In this document: in pieces, positions 26,685-35,600 of the stretch | Layout: each line of letters starts with the position of its first letter | Numbering within the stretch: the stretch's first letter is position 1 | Assembly: GCA_008534395.1 (NCBI GenBank) | Contig: SHMQ01000011.1 | Coordinates: 1 to 64,000, forward strand | Source of the DNA: Candidatus Acidulodesulfobacterium acidiphilum | Lineage (GTDB): Bacteria > SZUA-79 > Acidulodesulfobacterales > Acidulodesulfobacteraceae | DNA: 64,000 nt | Direction: 5' to 3' | The notes under the pieces: generated by a model | What the model was told of the DNA's origin: nothing | What the model saw: only the letters and a program-made list of their open reading frames with translations | The model's database searches: none | Made by a program: the position numbers and the translations under genes

Positions 26685-27971
26685 TTAAAATACTTTTTTT
26701 ATCGCTTCCGAAATAATTGCAACTGTTTTGTCTAAGTCCGCTTTAGAATGTTTGGAGCTTACGAACATTGCTTCATATTGGGACGGAGCAATAAATAATC
26801 CTCCGTTTAATACAGAGGAGAAAAAATCTTTAAATCTGTTTGTATCGGATTTCATAACGTCGTTAAAATTAAGAACTCCCCCGCTCTTAAAAAATATAGT
26901 CAGTATCGAAGAAATAGAATTTACGGTTATTTTGTCGTTAAAATTTTTAAGTTCGTTTTTTAAACCGTCTATTAAATAATTAGCGGAAGAATTAGCCTTA
27001 GATACGGCGTCGTCTCTTTCTATAGCTTTTAAAGTCGCAATGCCGGCGGCTACGCATACCGGATTGCCGGATAAAGTACCGGCCTGATAAACAGGCCCAA
27101 GCGGAGATAGAAATTCCATTATGTCTTTTCTGCCGCCGAAAGCTCCTATAGGAAGTCCTCCTCCTATTATTTTACCGAGACAAGTAATATCCGGTTTTAA
27201 ACCGAATAATCCCTGCGCTCCGCCGTTAGAAAGCCTGAAGCCCGTTATGACTTCGTCGAAAATGATTAGAGAACCGTTATCGTGAGCTAAATTTATTAAT
27301 TCGTTTAAAAAACCTTCCTTAGGCAAAACGACGCCCATATTTGCCGCAACCGGTTCTATTATAACAGCCGCTATCTCTTTTTTGTTCGCGGAAAAAAGTT
27401 CTTTAACCGATGATATATCGTTGTAAACAGCGACTAAAGTATCCTTTGAAAGGCTTTCCGTTATGCCGGCGCTTGAAGGAACGGACGTAGTCAGCGCTCC
27501 GGAGCCTGCTTTAACAAGCATAGAATCAGAATGTCCGTGATAGCATCCTTCAAATTTTATAATTTTGCTTTTTCCTGTAAAACCCCTTGCAAGCCTTAGT
27601 GCGCTCATAACGGCTTCCGTTCCGGAATTTACCAGCCTGACGGACTCTATGGACGGAAAATGCTTATTTATTAAATCGGCAAGTTCGATTTCGGCTTCCG
27701 TCGTGGCGCCGAAACTGAAACCTTCCGACGCGGCGGACCAGACGGCTTTGACTACTCTTTCGTCGGCGTGTCCAAGGAGCATAGGGCCGTAAGACATTAC
27801 GTAATCAATATATTCGTTTCCGTCTATATCGTAAATTTTATCGTCTTTAGCCTTTTTTACGATTATCGGCGATAACCCGACTGATTTAAATGCCCTGACC
27901 GGACTGTTAACGCCTCCGGGCATAAGCAATTCTGCATGTTTTACCGCTTCTAAGCTTTTATCTCGTTTCAT
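26685..27971 (-). CDS. hemL: glutamate-1-semialdehyde 2,1-aminomutase
   Basis: 428 residues, full length. It has the PLP aminotransferase fold with LMPGGVNSPVRAFKSVG at the start, NSGTEAVMSALRLARG (about 115), GCYHGHSD (about 142), FDEVITGFR (about 238) and the PLP lysine in CLGKIIGGGLPIGAFGG (about 266). It makes 5-aminolevulinate from glutamate-1-semialdehyde, the C5 entry to heme, siroheme and cobalamin, so it feeds the same pathway as cbiB. Monocistronic by appearance, with palindromic element B directly upstream and the tRNA downstream. Confidence 0.97.
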   Translation of the reverse strand: MKRDKSLEAVKHAELLMPGGVNSPVRAFKSVGLSPIIVKKAKDDKIYDIDGNEYIDYVMSYGPMLLGHADERVVKAVWSAASEGFSFGATTEAEIELADLINKHFPSIESVRLVNSGTEAVMSALRLARGFTGKSKIIKFEGCYHGHSDSMLVKAGSGALTTSVPSSAGITESLSKDTLVAVYNDISSVKELFSANKKEIAAVIIEPVAANMGVVLPKEGFLNELINLAHDNGSLIIFDEVITGFRLSNGGAQGLFGLKPDITCLGKIIGGGLPIGAFGGRKDIMEFLSPLGPVYQAGTLSGNPVCVAAGIATLKAIERDDAVSKANSSANYLIDGLKNELKNFNDKITVNSISSILTIFFKSGGVLNFNDVMKSDTNRFKDFFSSVLNGGLFIAPSQYEAMFVSSKHSKADLDKTVAIISEAIKKVF

Positions 27972-28011
27972 AAAATTCCCTTTAAATTTTTTTTAAAATA
28001 AACAATGATAT

Positions 28012-28102
28012 AGAAAAAGGTGTCAGATTAATTTTACGCAACGTCTTTTATAGTTAATTGTTTTTTTTCGTATGCGTAAAATAAAATCCGACACCTTTTT
28101 CT
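28012..28102. repeat. long palindromic intergenic element, copy B, with extra end fragment
   Basis: 91 bases, the same length as copy A and similar throughout. The outer arms are AGAAAAAGGTGTC and its complement: relative to copy A the C-G pair has become T-A on both sides. Inner blocks TTTTACGCA/TGCGTAAAA are kept. A second right-end fragment (GACGCCTTTTTC, with the copy-A base) follows at 28104-28115. It sits between the hydrolase stop and the hemL start. Confidence 0.85.
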
Positions 28103-28162
28103 TGACGCCTTTTTCATATATTCGATATTCAATAAGTTTTTGTGTTGTATTTATATTGATTA

Positions 28163-29266
28163 TTATAAAAATTTCCTTCCGTTTTTATTGCTTTTTATAT
28201 TTTTTTTAACGGCGTTTTTATCGTATTTTGGCAGATAAGGAGCAAAAAACTTAAAAACTTCCATATTCCAGCCCGGAAGCACGACGTGACCGCTGTTTTT
28301 CGCGACAAAAAGCTTTTTCTTCGATTTAATCATTTTATAGACTACCAAAGTGCCTTTAGGCGGACAGTCCTCATCTTTAAGTCCTATGCCTATCATTACC
28401 GGAACTTTTATCCATTTTGCAAAGTGTTTGGTATCCACGTAATATAAAGAGCGCATAACTTTAGATTTGTCGTCCGGATGTTTTTTTAGAAAAGCCTTAA
28501 CTTCCATATAAGGACCCATTTTTGCGAGCGGCATCTGTACCGGAATATCGCTTAAAAACGGAACGTCCCCAGCTGCAGCGGTAACGTGTTTATCGATAGC
28601 GGCGTCTATTAAAGACAGCCCTCCGCCCATACTTCCGCCGGTAACAAAAATATACTTATTGTTTATATCTTTATAGTGTTCAAGGAATCTTAAAGATGCA
28701 AGGGAATCCATAACTATTTTAACCATAGAAAAACTTTTTACGTGAAGAATTCCGTTAGTCATAAGACCCGGAAAACCGGGATGATAAACCGTCGCGCTTC
28801 TGCCGTGACCCCTTAGGTCAATCGAAAGAGCGGCATATCCCCTTCTTGCAAAAAAATGCGCCCAGCCCGGCGTTCCATAAGAGCCGTAGCCGTGCAGAAG
28901 CAGAACCCCCGGATATTTTTTTCCTTTGACCCCGTAAGGAATTGCGAAGTAACCCTTCAGCTGAAGCCCGTCGTAAGAAGTAAGGGTTAGGCTGTATGTT
29001 TCTATTTTATTAATTTTATCGTTATAAAGCGGCCTTAAAGAATAAATGACTTTTTCGGTGCGAAGATGGGCGTACATTTTATGCCAAAATTTTTTAAATT
29101 TTTGATATCTAGTAAGTTTAATTTTAGAAATTTTTGATTTTGAGGCAGATGTAGAGGCGTTAGGTTTTGCGTTAAAATTTTTATACAGCAGCGTTCCTGC
29201 GGCTAAAACGACTGCGACTATTAATAATATTATTAATACGGTTTTATTTTTGTTATTTGTTTTCAT
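28163..29266 (-). CDS. membrane-anchored alpha/beta hydrolase, acetyl xylan esterase (AXE1)-like
   Basis: About 367 residues from the ATG at 29266, which directly precedes MKTNNKNKT and a signal anchor (VLIILLIVAVVLAAGTLLY). A longer reading to 29341 has no ribosome-binding site and would run into the terminator hairpin. The hydrolase fold shows LLLHGYGSYGTPG (oxyanion region), IDLRGHGRS, nucleophile motif GGSMGGG, and late D and H in GLKDEDCPP and NSGHVV. It is nearest the AXE1/cephalosporin-C deacetylase group, which removes acetyl from sugars. The substrate is unknown and the active site would face the periplasm. Confidence 0.82.
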   Translation of the reverse strand: MKTNNKNKTVLIILLIVAVVLAAGTLLYKNFNAKPNASTSASKSKISKIKLTRYQKFKKFWHKMYAHLRTEKVIYSLRPLYNDKINKIETYSLTLTSYDGLQLKGYFAIPYGVKGKKYPGVLLLHGYGSYGTPGWAHFFARRGYAALSIDLRGHGRSATVYHPGFPGLMTNGILHVKSFSMVKIVMDSLASLRFLEHYKDINNKYIFVTGGSMGGGLSLIDAAIDKHVTAAAGDVPFLSDIPVQMPLAKMGPYMEVKAFLKKHPDDKSKVMRSLYYVDTKHFAKWIKVPVMIGIGLKDEDCPPKGTLVVYKMIKSKKKLFVAKNSGHVVLPGWNMEVFKFFAPYLPKYDKNAVKKNIKSNKNGRKFL

Positions 29267-29332
29267 AATAAATTTTTCTAATTTTTGTATTTGTATATAT
29301 ATATTGTTAAGATTAATATAAAGAATCATATA

Positions 29333-29393
29333 AAAAGGCATCTATGAATTTAAATTTATTCAATTTATTCATAGATGCCTTTTATTGTTATTT
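29333..29393. terminator. strong hairpin, probable terminator
   Basis: AAAGGCATCTATGAAT pairs with ATTCATAGATGCCTTT around an AT-rich loop, with A-run and T-run flanks. It lies between the cytochrome c stop (29433) and the start of the hydrolase (29266), so on the - strand it would end the cytochrome transcript. The outer AAAAAGG-CC-TTTT design recalls the palindromic elements nearby, but the stem sequence differs. Confidence 0.75.
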
Positions 29394-29432
29394 ATGTTAA
29401 TTAATTTTGCGCGATGATACGATTGTAAAAAC

Positions 29433-29912
29433 TTATTTTAAAGATTCAAGATATTCCGCAACGGTTTTTAACTGAGTCGGATTTAGGTTATGATTTGGCA
29501 TCATAGTGGTCTTATCGTGAACTTTAGGGGTATTGATCTGAACTTCAAGCCAATGTATAGAATGGCCTTTTGTTCCTTCTTTGTCGAGATTTGGACCTAT
29601 AGTTCCGCCTTTCCCGTTAATTACGTGGCATCCCGTGCATCCCTGAGCGTTAATAATTTTCAATGCGGCGGTTTTTAAATTTCCGGCTGCCGGTTTGGGA
29701 GCGGATGCAGTTTTTGCTTTTGTTTTAGAAGTTTTCGATGTTTTTTTAGCTGCTTTTTTAGCGGCTTTAGCTGCTTTTTTAGCGGTTTTTTTGGCCGGTT
29801 TAGTCGGTGCAGCCGGTTTTTTTGCGCAACCGTAAAGACTGAAGCTTACCAATACTAAAAATAATGCGGTAAATAAAACGGTTAATCCTTTTTTTCCTTT
29901 CAATGCTTTCAA
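29433..29912 (-). CDS. lipid-anchored class I c-type cytochrome with Lys/Ala-rich linker
   Basis: 159 residues. The lipoprotein signal peptide ends SLYGC (C29). Residues about 31-76 are an extreme Lys/Ala/Pro/Thr linker reminiscent of histone H1-like tails. A small cytochrome c domain follows with heme motif C92-T-G-C95-H96 and a probable axial Met in TTMMPNHN. It would carry electrons at the periplasmic membrane surface. The start codon is TTG at 29912, supported by AGGGAGG at 29921-29927. No oxidase or reductase genes are adjacent. Confidence 0.88.
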   Translation of the reverse strand: MKALKGKKGLTVLFTALFLVLVSFSLYGCAKKPAAPTKPAKKTAKKAAKAAKKAAKKTSKTSKTKAKTASAPKPAAGNLKTAALKIINAQGCTGCHVINGKGGTIGPNLDKEGTKGHSIHWLEVQINTPKVHDKTTMMPNHNLNPTQLKTVAEYLESLK

Positions 29913-30149
29913 TTTCTTACCCTCCCTAATTAATTAAAAATTAAATTAAATTTATAATCGTATTACCATCACTTGTTAAATTAATTCAAAAAAAATGATT
30001 AAAATTATATGAAGTATATACTATACTGCATGTATCGATATGTAGTATGGTATATTTATAAATACGATATAACATTTGTTTCAGTCTTTCATTGACTTAT
30101 TATTTTAATATATAATATAACTATTTTTAAATTTGTCAATAAATTTTTT

Positions 30150-32582
30150 TTATAAATTTATATTTATAATTTTTAATCCTTCAGGCAGCAAACCATTTAT
30201 TTTATCTTTTAAATCGGTCAAATTCATAGATGCGGCATGAATTTTTGGAATTCTCCCCTTAATGTACAGCTCGTCGCTTTCCGACATAAAAGGTATCGGG
30301 TTGGAAAAACTTAGTTTCGGTCTCAAAGTATATTCGGATTCTTTATATAACAGCGGAATTTTTATTATCCTGAAAGCTTTAAGCAGTATTTTAACGGTTT
30401 CCAAATGTCCGAGATATTTTGCTATTCCTCTTTTTGAATATGTAAAAGTTATTTCTGAAAACGGAACGGTTTTAACTTTAATATCATTATTGCCGTTAAA
30501 ATTATAGAGTTCTACGCTGTTTATGCCGGTTTTATTAAAAAAGACGTCTTTATTTATACTGCTGTCATAATTATCATTTACGCCACTATTTTTATCTTTT
30601 TCATTTTCATTATTTTTAATATTATTTTTATGCATTTTTACATTTGCGGCTTTTGATGAATAAACCGGACTTACGGTTTTAAAATCGCATACTCCGCATA
30701 AGCAGCATATTTTTCTGCAGTTTTGGGTAGAAAGGTATTCTCCGTCTATTTCGGAATTAAAATAATAAATAGATTTAGCATTTTGCATGTAAGATTTTTT
30801 ATATTCTTCTTTCAAAAATTTTTTATCGACCAGAATATCGATAAAATCCCACGGCAGCGAGTCGTTTATATTTTTTTCTTCATATAGATATTTAAAATAA
30901 CCCTGATAAGATTGATAATCGTTTCCATGGCTAAACTTGTTTTCGTTTTGATTCCGGTTTTCGGTTTCTATCGCTTTTATCCATGCATCAAAGTTGAAAA
31001 GCCTCGACTCGCTGTCGTAAACGGCTCCCGATTTGTACGCCTTATAGATAATTTTAGACGTAAATTCATCCCCTCTCGATATCAGCGCTTCTACAAAACT
31101 CACCCTGGGATCCTGATATTTAAAATTTACGTTCAGCGGTTTTAATATCTTTTTTAAATAATTTATTTTAAAGCTAAGCGCTTCTTCTTTTTCCATAGGA
31201 AACCACTGAAAAGGAGTATGCGGTTTTGGAACGAAGTTATTGACGTTCACGGTAACGTTAAGTCCTTTTGCCGCTTTTTTTATTTTTACTATTAAAGAGG
31301 CTATTCCGTCCAAGTCGGCGATTCTTTCAAAAGGAAGACCTATCATAAAATAAAGTTTTAAAGACTTATATCCTTTTTGAGAAAGCCCTGCTGCTTCATT
31401 AAGCAGATCAGTTTCGGATATATTTTTATTTATGATATTTCTTAGTCTCTGGGTTCCGGCTTCCGGAGCCAGCGTAAAATTTGTTTTTTTTACTGCGGCG
31501 GTTTTTTTAAGTATATTTTCGCTTAATGAGCCGATTCTCATAGACGGAAACGACATCGATATCCTCTCTTCGGTAGTTAATTCCGCTAACTCGGAAAGAA
31601 GCGGTTCTATTTCGGAATAATCTCCGGTAGAAAGCGAAGACAGCGATATTTCCTCTAAACCGGTCGTATGCAACCCGTGTTTTACGGCATTTACTACGGT
31701 ATCTTTTTTCCTTTCCCTTACCGGCCTGTAAATATAACCGGCCTGGCAGAACCTGCATCCGGAAGAACAGCCCCTCGCTATCTCGACGGCAAGCCTGTTG
31801 TGGACGGTTTCTATAAGCGGTACGATATGCTTGTTAATATAAACATACTTGTTGGTTTTAAAATCAAAGTTATAATTTAAATCTATATCGTTAAGTAATG
31901 ATTTTTTTACGCTTTTTGAAATTCCAGGCACATAAACGCCCCGTATTTCGGCAAGTTTTCTTTTAACGTAATTTCTGTAATCCGATATATCGACAACGCC
32001 TGATTTTAGGTCGTTTTTTGCTTCCAATACCGCATCGCATACCAGGGCGGTAGCAATTTCGCCGTCTCCTATTATGAAAAAATCCATAAAGTCATTTAAC
32101 GGCAGAGGGTTAAAAGCGCAAGGTCCGCCCGCTCCAACGAAAGGAGAGTCCGTTCCGGTTCGGTCTTTAGAAAATAAGGGAATACCCGAAAGTTCAAGCA
32201 TTAATAATATATTCGTATAGGATAGTTCATACTGAAGCGAAAAACCTGCTATGTCGAAATTTTTAATTTCTTCGAAAGATTCTAAAGAAAATAAAGGAAT
32301 ATTATGCTCTTTAAGTTTTGCGTTCATATCCGGATAAGGCAGGTAAACCCTTTCGCAGGCAATATAATCGACGGAGTTTAAAATATCGTATATTATTCCC
32401 ATTCCTATATGGCTCATGCCGAGTTCGTAAAAATCGGGGAAAGCCAAAGCAAATTTTAAAGGAATATTTTTGATATCTTTTATGGTAGTTCCTGTTTCCA
32501 AACCCAGATATCTAACCGGTTTCTGGACGAAAGGCAGAACGTCGCCGTTCAGTTTGCTATAAAGTTTATGGTTTTTTTTCAT
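30150..32582 (-). CDS. B12-binding-type radical SAM protein (TIGR03960) fused to DUF2344/TIGR03936
   Basis: About 810 residues from the ATG at 32582 (MKKNHKLY). A TTG at 32630 would add 16 residues without a ribosome-binding site. The N-terminal half has a Rossmann-like region (LALAFPDFYELGMSH-type sequence) and a radical SAM core with GCSSGCRFC and QAGYIYRPVRER, then FTLAPEAGTQRLR. A Cys cluster (CRKICCLCGVC) lies near residue 660. From about 710, VPFSEITFTYSKRGIAKYLGHL begins the DUF2344 domain. In many Firmicutes these are two adjacent genes; here they are one protein. The reaction is unknown, though a role in RNA or cofactor modification has been proposed. Confidence 0.88.
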   Translation of the reverse strand: MKKNHKLYSKLNGDVLPFVQKPVRYLGLETGTTIKDIKNIPLKFALAFPDFYELGMSHIGMGIIYDILNSVDYIACERVYLPYPDMNAKLKEHNIPLFSLESFEEIKNFDIAGFSLQYELSYTNILLMLELSGIPLFSKDRTGTDSPFVGAGGPCAFNPLPLNDFMDFFIIGDGEIATALVCDAVLEAKNDLKSGVVDISDYRNYVKRKLAEIRGVYVPGISKSVKKSLLNDIDLNYNFDFKTNKYVYINKHIVPLIETVHNRLAVEIARGCSSGCRFCQAGYIYRPVRERKKDTVVNAVKHGLHTTGLEEISLSSLSTGDYSEIEPLLSELAELTTEERISMSFPSMRIGSLSENILKKTAAVKKTNFTLAPEAGTQRLRNIINKNISETDLLNEAAGLSQKGYKSLKLYFMIGLPFERIADLDGIASLIVKIKKAAKGLNVTVNVNNFVPKPHTPFQWFPMEKEEALSFKINYLKKILKPLNVNFKYQDPRVSFVEALISRGDEFTSKIIYKAYKSGAVYDSESRLFNFDAWIKAIETENRNQNENKFSHGNDYQSYQGYFKYLYEEKNINDSLPWDFIDILVDKKFLKEEYKKSYMQNAKSIYYFNSEIDGEYLSTQNCRKICCLCGVCDFKTVSPVYSSKAANVKMHKNNIKNNENEKDKNSGVNDNYDSSINKDVFFNKTGINSVELYNFNGNNDIKVKTVPFSEITFTYSKRGIAKYLGHLETVKILLKAFRIIKIPLLYKESEYTLRPKLSFSNPIPFMSESDELYIKGRIPKIHAASMNLTDLKDKINGLLPEGLKIININL

Positions 32583-32729
32583 GCTTATGTGATTATGTAA
32601 TATATTATCATTATATAATATTACGGACAAAAAATTAACGGAAAAATTAAAATAAAATAATAAACATTGCTAATAAACTAATAAAATTATGTTGATTTAT
32701 AAGGAAAAATAATCGTATAATGGTTTAAT

Positions 32730-33446
32730 ATGAATAATACGATTCAGCTTATAGTAATTGCAATAATTCCGGTTTTATTCGCCATTATACTTCACGAGGT
32801 TTCACACGGCTACGTGGCCCATATTTTCGGCGATGATACCGCAAAAAACGCAGGCAGGCTGACGCTTAATCCTATTAAACATATCGACCCTTTTGGAACT
32901 ATACTCCTCCCTTTATTATTAATTTTGGTAGGTTCTCCGTTTTTATTCGGCTATGCAAAGCCTGTTCCGGTAAATTTTAACGGGCTAAAAAATCCGAAAA
33001 GAGATACCGGATTCGTTGCGGCGGCAGGACCGGTCACTAATTTTATTCTGGCTTTTATATGTTTTGTTTTTTTAAAGATTATACTTTTTGAATTTCCGGT
33101 TATGAATTTATATCTTGCATATTTTATAAGCCATCTTCACTTTCAGGCAGTGCACGGCTCCTCTGTTTTTAAATTTTTCGTTTATCCGGTAACTTTTATG
33201 CTTTTTATCGGCATAATGATAAATGTAATACTTGGAACGTTTAATTTGATACCTATTCCTCCTTTGGACGGCGGCAGGATAGCCGTCAGTCTTTTACCAG
33301 AGCCTTTTTCTGGTTATTTAAACAAATTAGAACCTTTCGGCATATTTTTAATTTTAATACTGCTTTTAATCGATCCCGGCAATTTTTTAGTGGTTTCTTT
33401 TAACTTTATAGTAAACGATATAGTTTTAAAAAATCTTTATTTTTAA
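32730..33446 (+). CDS. site-2 protease family protein (peptidase M50)
   Basis: 238 residues, polytopic. The zinc-protease motif H22-E-V-S-H26 lies in the first membrane segment, the third metal ligand is in NLIPIPPLDGGR (about 177), and GFVAAAGPVTNF is also typical. This is the small M50B type, a presumed intramembrane metalloprotease of unknown substrate. It is followed 48 bases later by scpA, the usual neighbourhood of this family. Confidence 0.92.
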   Translation: MNNTIQLIVIAIIPVLFAIILHEVSHGYVAHIFGDDTAKNAGRLTLNPIKHIDPFGTILLPLLLILVGSPFLFGYAKPVPVNFNGLKNPKRDTGFVAAAGPVTNFILAFICFVFLKIILFEFPVMNLYLAYFISHLHFQAVHGSSVFKFFVYPVTFMLFIGIMINVILGTFNLIPIPPLDGGRIAVSLLPEPFSGYLNKLEPFGIFLILILLLIDPGNFLVVSFNFIVNDIVLKNLYF

Positions 33447-33494
33447 TGAATTTACTGTATTTTAATTCCGTTATATATATTATAGTTTATAATC

Positions 33495-34469
33495 ATGCAT
33501 CCGATTAAACGGCAAGATACCGTAACTACTTCTTTAAATTCAAATTCCTTTTATCCCAAAGTAAACCTCGAAGCCTATAACGGACCTTTAGACCTGCTTT
33601 TAACTTTAATTAAAAAAAATAAAATCAATATATACGATATTCCGATAGTCGAAATAACGAACCAATATTTGGAAGCTATAGGCATCGGCGAAAAAAGCGG
33701 AATTTTGACTAAAGATGAAGACACGGTGGAAGGCATGAACGGAGGCGGCGCCTTAAATTTAGATTCCGGCGGCGATTTTATAGTAATGGCGGCGCAGCTT
33801 ATATATATCAAATCGGTAATGCTTCTGCCTAAACGCAATACCGAAAACGGCGAAGACGATGACGGCGATATAGAAGACCCTAGAGCCGAATTGGCAGATA
33901 TGCTTTTAGAGTATAAGAAAGTAAAAGAAGTTGCCGAATTTTTAAATAACCGCCCTATACTCGGGCGCGACGTGTTCGGAGTTAAAATTATTCAAAACGA
34001 TGAAGGTGAAGACGAAAACGGCGCTCTTATCGCGCAAAATCAGAATAAAAATAACGGAGTCGTTTTTGAAGCAAATATATTCATACTTTCTAAATATTTT
34101 TACGATAAAATAAAAGAAGCTCAAAACAGGATTAGCGTATACGAAATAGCTAAAGAAAACTTTTCCGTAAAAGAAAAAATCATAGAAATAATGGAGAAAT
34201 TTAACGATAATATTTATTATTTCGAAAATTTTAACGCCGCAGGAAATAACAATAATGCTATTGCTAATACGGGCAATATAACTTTTGGAATAATCGTAAA
34301 AAACAGCCGCACCAAAGATGAATTTTTTACATATTTTCTTGCTGTATTAGAAATGGCAAGACTGCTCCTTATAAGTATCGATCAGATTCAGCTATTCGGC
34401 GATATATATATTGCTCCCGTTTCCGGCAGCCTCGAAACGTACCGTTCAAAAATAGCAAGCATGAACTAA
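33495..34469 (+). CDS. scpA: segregation and condensation protein A
   Basis: 324 residues. The N-terminal kleisin domain starts YNGPLDLLLTLIKKNKINIYDIPI (described here in two parts: YNGPLDLLLTLI, then KKNKINIYDIPI). QYLEAI and FIVMAAQLIYIKS follow, and a C-terminal winged helix closes it. ScpA bridges the two SMC heads and needs ScpB. Longer than the usual 240-270 because of glycine/acid-rich inserts around 75-90 and 112-122 and an Asn-rich stretch near 240-255. No scpB follows: the next gene converges from the opposite strand across a repeat cluster. Confidence 0.92.
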   Translation: MHPIKRQDTVTTSLNSNSFYPKVNLEAYNGPLDLLLTLIKKNKINIYDIPIVEITNQYLEAIGIGEKSGILTKDEDTVEGMNGGGALNLDSGGDFIVMAAQLIYIKSVMLLPKRNTENGEDDDGDIEDPRAELADMLLEYKKVKEVAEFLNNRPILGRDVFGVKIIQNDEGEDENGALIAQNQNKNNGVVFEANIFILSKYFYDKIKEAQNRISVYEIAKENFSVKEKIIEIMEKFNDNIYYFENFNAAGNNNNAIANTGNITFGIIVKNSRTKDEFFTYFLAVLEMARLLLISIDQIQLFGDIYIAPVSGSLETYRSKIASMN

Positions 34470-34475
34470 TTTTTA

Positions 34476-34640
34476 AAGGGGACAGATTTATTTATTTCTT
34501 TACTCCCGACTGCGTTTGCTAGTTTAGTCGATAAATCGAAAAAGGTGTCATGAAAAAGGTGTCAGATATTATTTTCCGCATACGTAATAGTCAATTTATA
34601 AATAAACTACTTGCGGAAAATTAATCTGACACCTTTTTCG
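34476..34640. repeat. palindromic element copy C with flanking end fragments
   Basis: The core palindrome is 34552-34639 with arms GAAAAAGGTGTCAGAT and complement, and inner blocks TTTTCCGCA/TGCGGAAAA, so the A-T pair of copies A and B has become C-G on both sides. An extra left-end copy (GAAAAAGGTGTCA) precedes it at 34538-34550. A related GGGGACAGATTTATTT lies at about 34479-34496. It sits between convergent scpA and the pseudouridine synthase gene, where it could terminate both. Confidence 0.85.
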
Positions 34641-34700
34641 CTTGACGGCAAACCGAAGCAGAAAAATATTTATTTATTTGCGCTGCCTCATATTAACATA

Positions 34701-35600
34701 TTAATCCGAGTCTGCGTTAGAAATAGCCAATTCCGCTGTTTTTTTGTTCAATATGCGGTATTCGCCGGAAGGCAGGTCGCCTATATATAGTCCGCCTATT
34801 CTTACTCTTTTAAGCATTAAAATCTTAAGATTAAAAAACTCCATAAGTCGTCTTATTTCACGGTTTTTTCCGTGGGTTAAATCGACCGACAGTATAAATT
34901 TATTTGGATTTTTTCTGACTATTTTTACGTCGTCAGGTTTTAAAAGACCTGCTTCTTCAAGTCTGACGCCTTTTTTTATCCTGTTGAAAAGGTCTGAGGT
35001 CAGTTCTCCTTTAACTTCTACTATATAGGTTTTTAATACGTCGAATTTTGGATGCGTTAATTTATACGAAAAATCGCCGTCGTTGGTAAGTATCAGCATG
35101 CCCTCACTCATAAAATCGAGTCTGCCCGCAGGAAATATATGCTTGTATTTCAAGGTTTCTTTTTTCACCAATTCCATGACTGTCTTAAAACCTTCTTCGG
35201 ATTTTACCGCGGTAATATATCCTTGGGGTTTGTTAAGCATGATATAAATTTTAGGTTCTTCTTTGAATTTAATTTTTTTACCGTCGACGGAAACTTCGTC
35301 GCCGGGTTTAACCGAAACGGCAAGTTTATTTATTTTTTTTCCGTTTATTACGACCCTTCCCTCTTCTATAATTTCGTCTGCATTTCTCCTTGAAACGCCG
35401 GTATGCATAGCTATAAATTTATTTAATCTTATTATTGCGCTTCCTGTGCCGCTTCCCGTGTCTGACGCAGGCAACGCCGATTTTACAGACTTTACAGATT
35501 TTACAGACTTTACAGGCTTTGATTTTTGCGGATTATTATTAGCAGATTTAGGAATCGCGGAATACTTGGAAGTCTTGTTTATTTTTTTTTCTTTTGTCAA
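34701..35600 (-). CDS. RsuA/RluB-family 23S/16S rRNA pseudouridine synthase
   Basis: 299 residues. A disordered Lys/Ser-rich N-terminal tail (1-55) is followed by an S4 RNA-binding domain ([19 protein letters not shown], then GRVVINGK) and a pseudouridine synthase domain with catalytic Asp in [11 protein letters not shown] and [10 protein letters not shown] near the end. It isomerises a specific rRNA uridine; RluB is the likeliest subfamily because this gene usually lies near scpA/scpB. Here it is inverted relative to scpA and is the last gene of the thiamin operon, overlapping thiG by 4 bases. Confidence 0.88.
   Translation of the reverse strand: MTKEKKINKTSKYSAIPKSANNNPQKSKPVKSVKSVKSVKSALPASDTGSGTGSAIIRLNKFIAMHTGVSRRNADEIIEEGRVVINGKKINKLAVSVKPGDEVSVDGKKIKFKEEPKIYIMLNKPQGYITAVKSEEGFKTVMELVKKETLKYKHIFPAGRLDFMSEGMLILTNDGDFSYKLTHPKFDVLKTYIVEVKGELTSDLFNRIKKGVRLEEAGLLKPDDVKIVRKNPNKFILSVDLTHGKNREIRRLMEFFNLKILMLKRVRIGGLYIGDLPSGEYRILNKKTAELAISNADSD
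35485..35520. repeat. four tandem copies of a 9-base repeat inside the pseudouridine synthase gene
   Basis: ACAGACTTT, ACAGATTTT, ACAGACTTT and ACAGGCTTT lie in tandem. On the coding strand they encode the Lys-Ser-Val repeats in the basic tail before the S4 domain. The unit is a multiple of three, so copy-number change would keep the frame. Confidence 0.9.

Noticed and set aside
29267-29341. Longer N-terminus for the AXE1-like hydrolase
   Set aside because: The extension lacks a ribosome-binding site, runs into the terminator stem and would bury the signal anchor.
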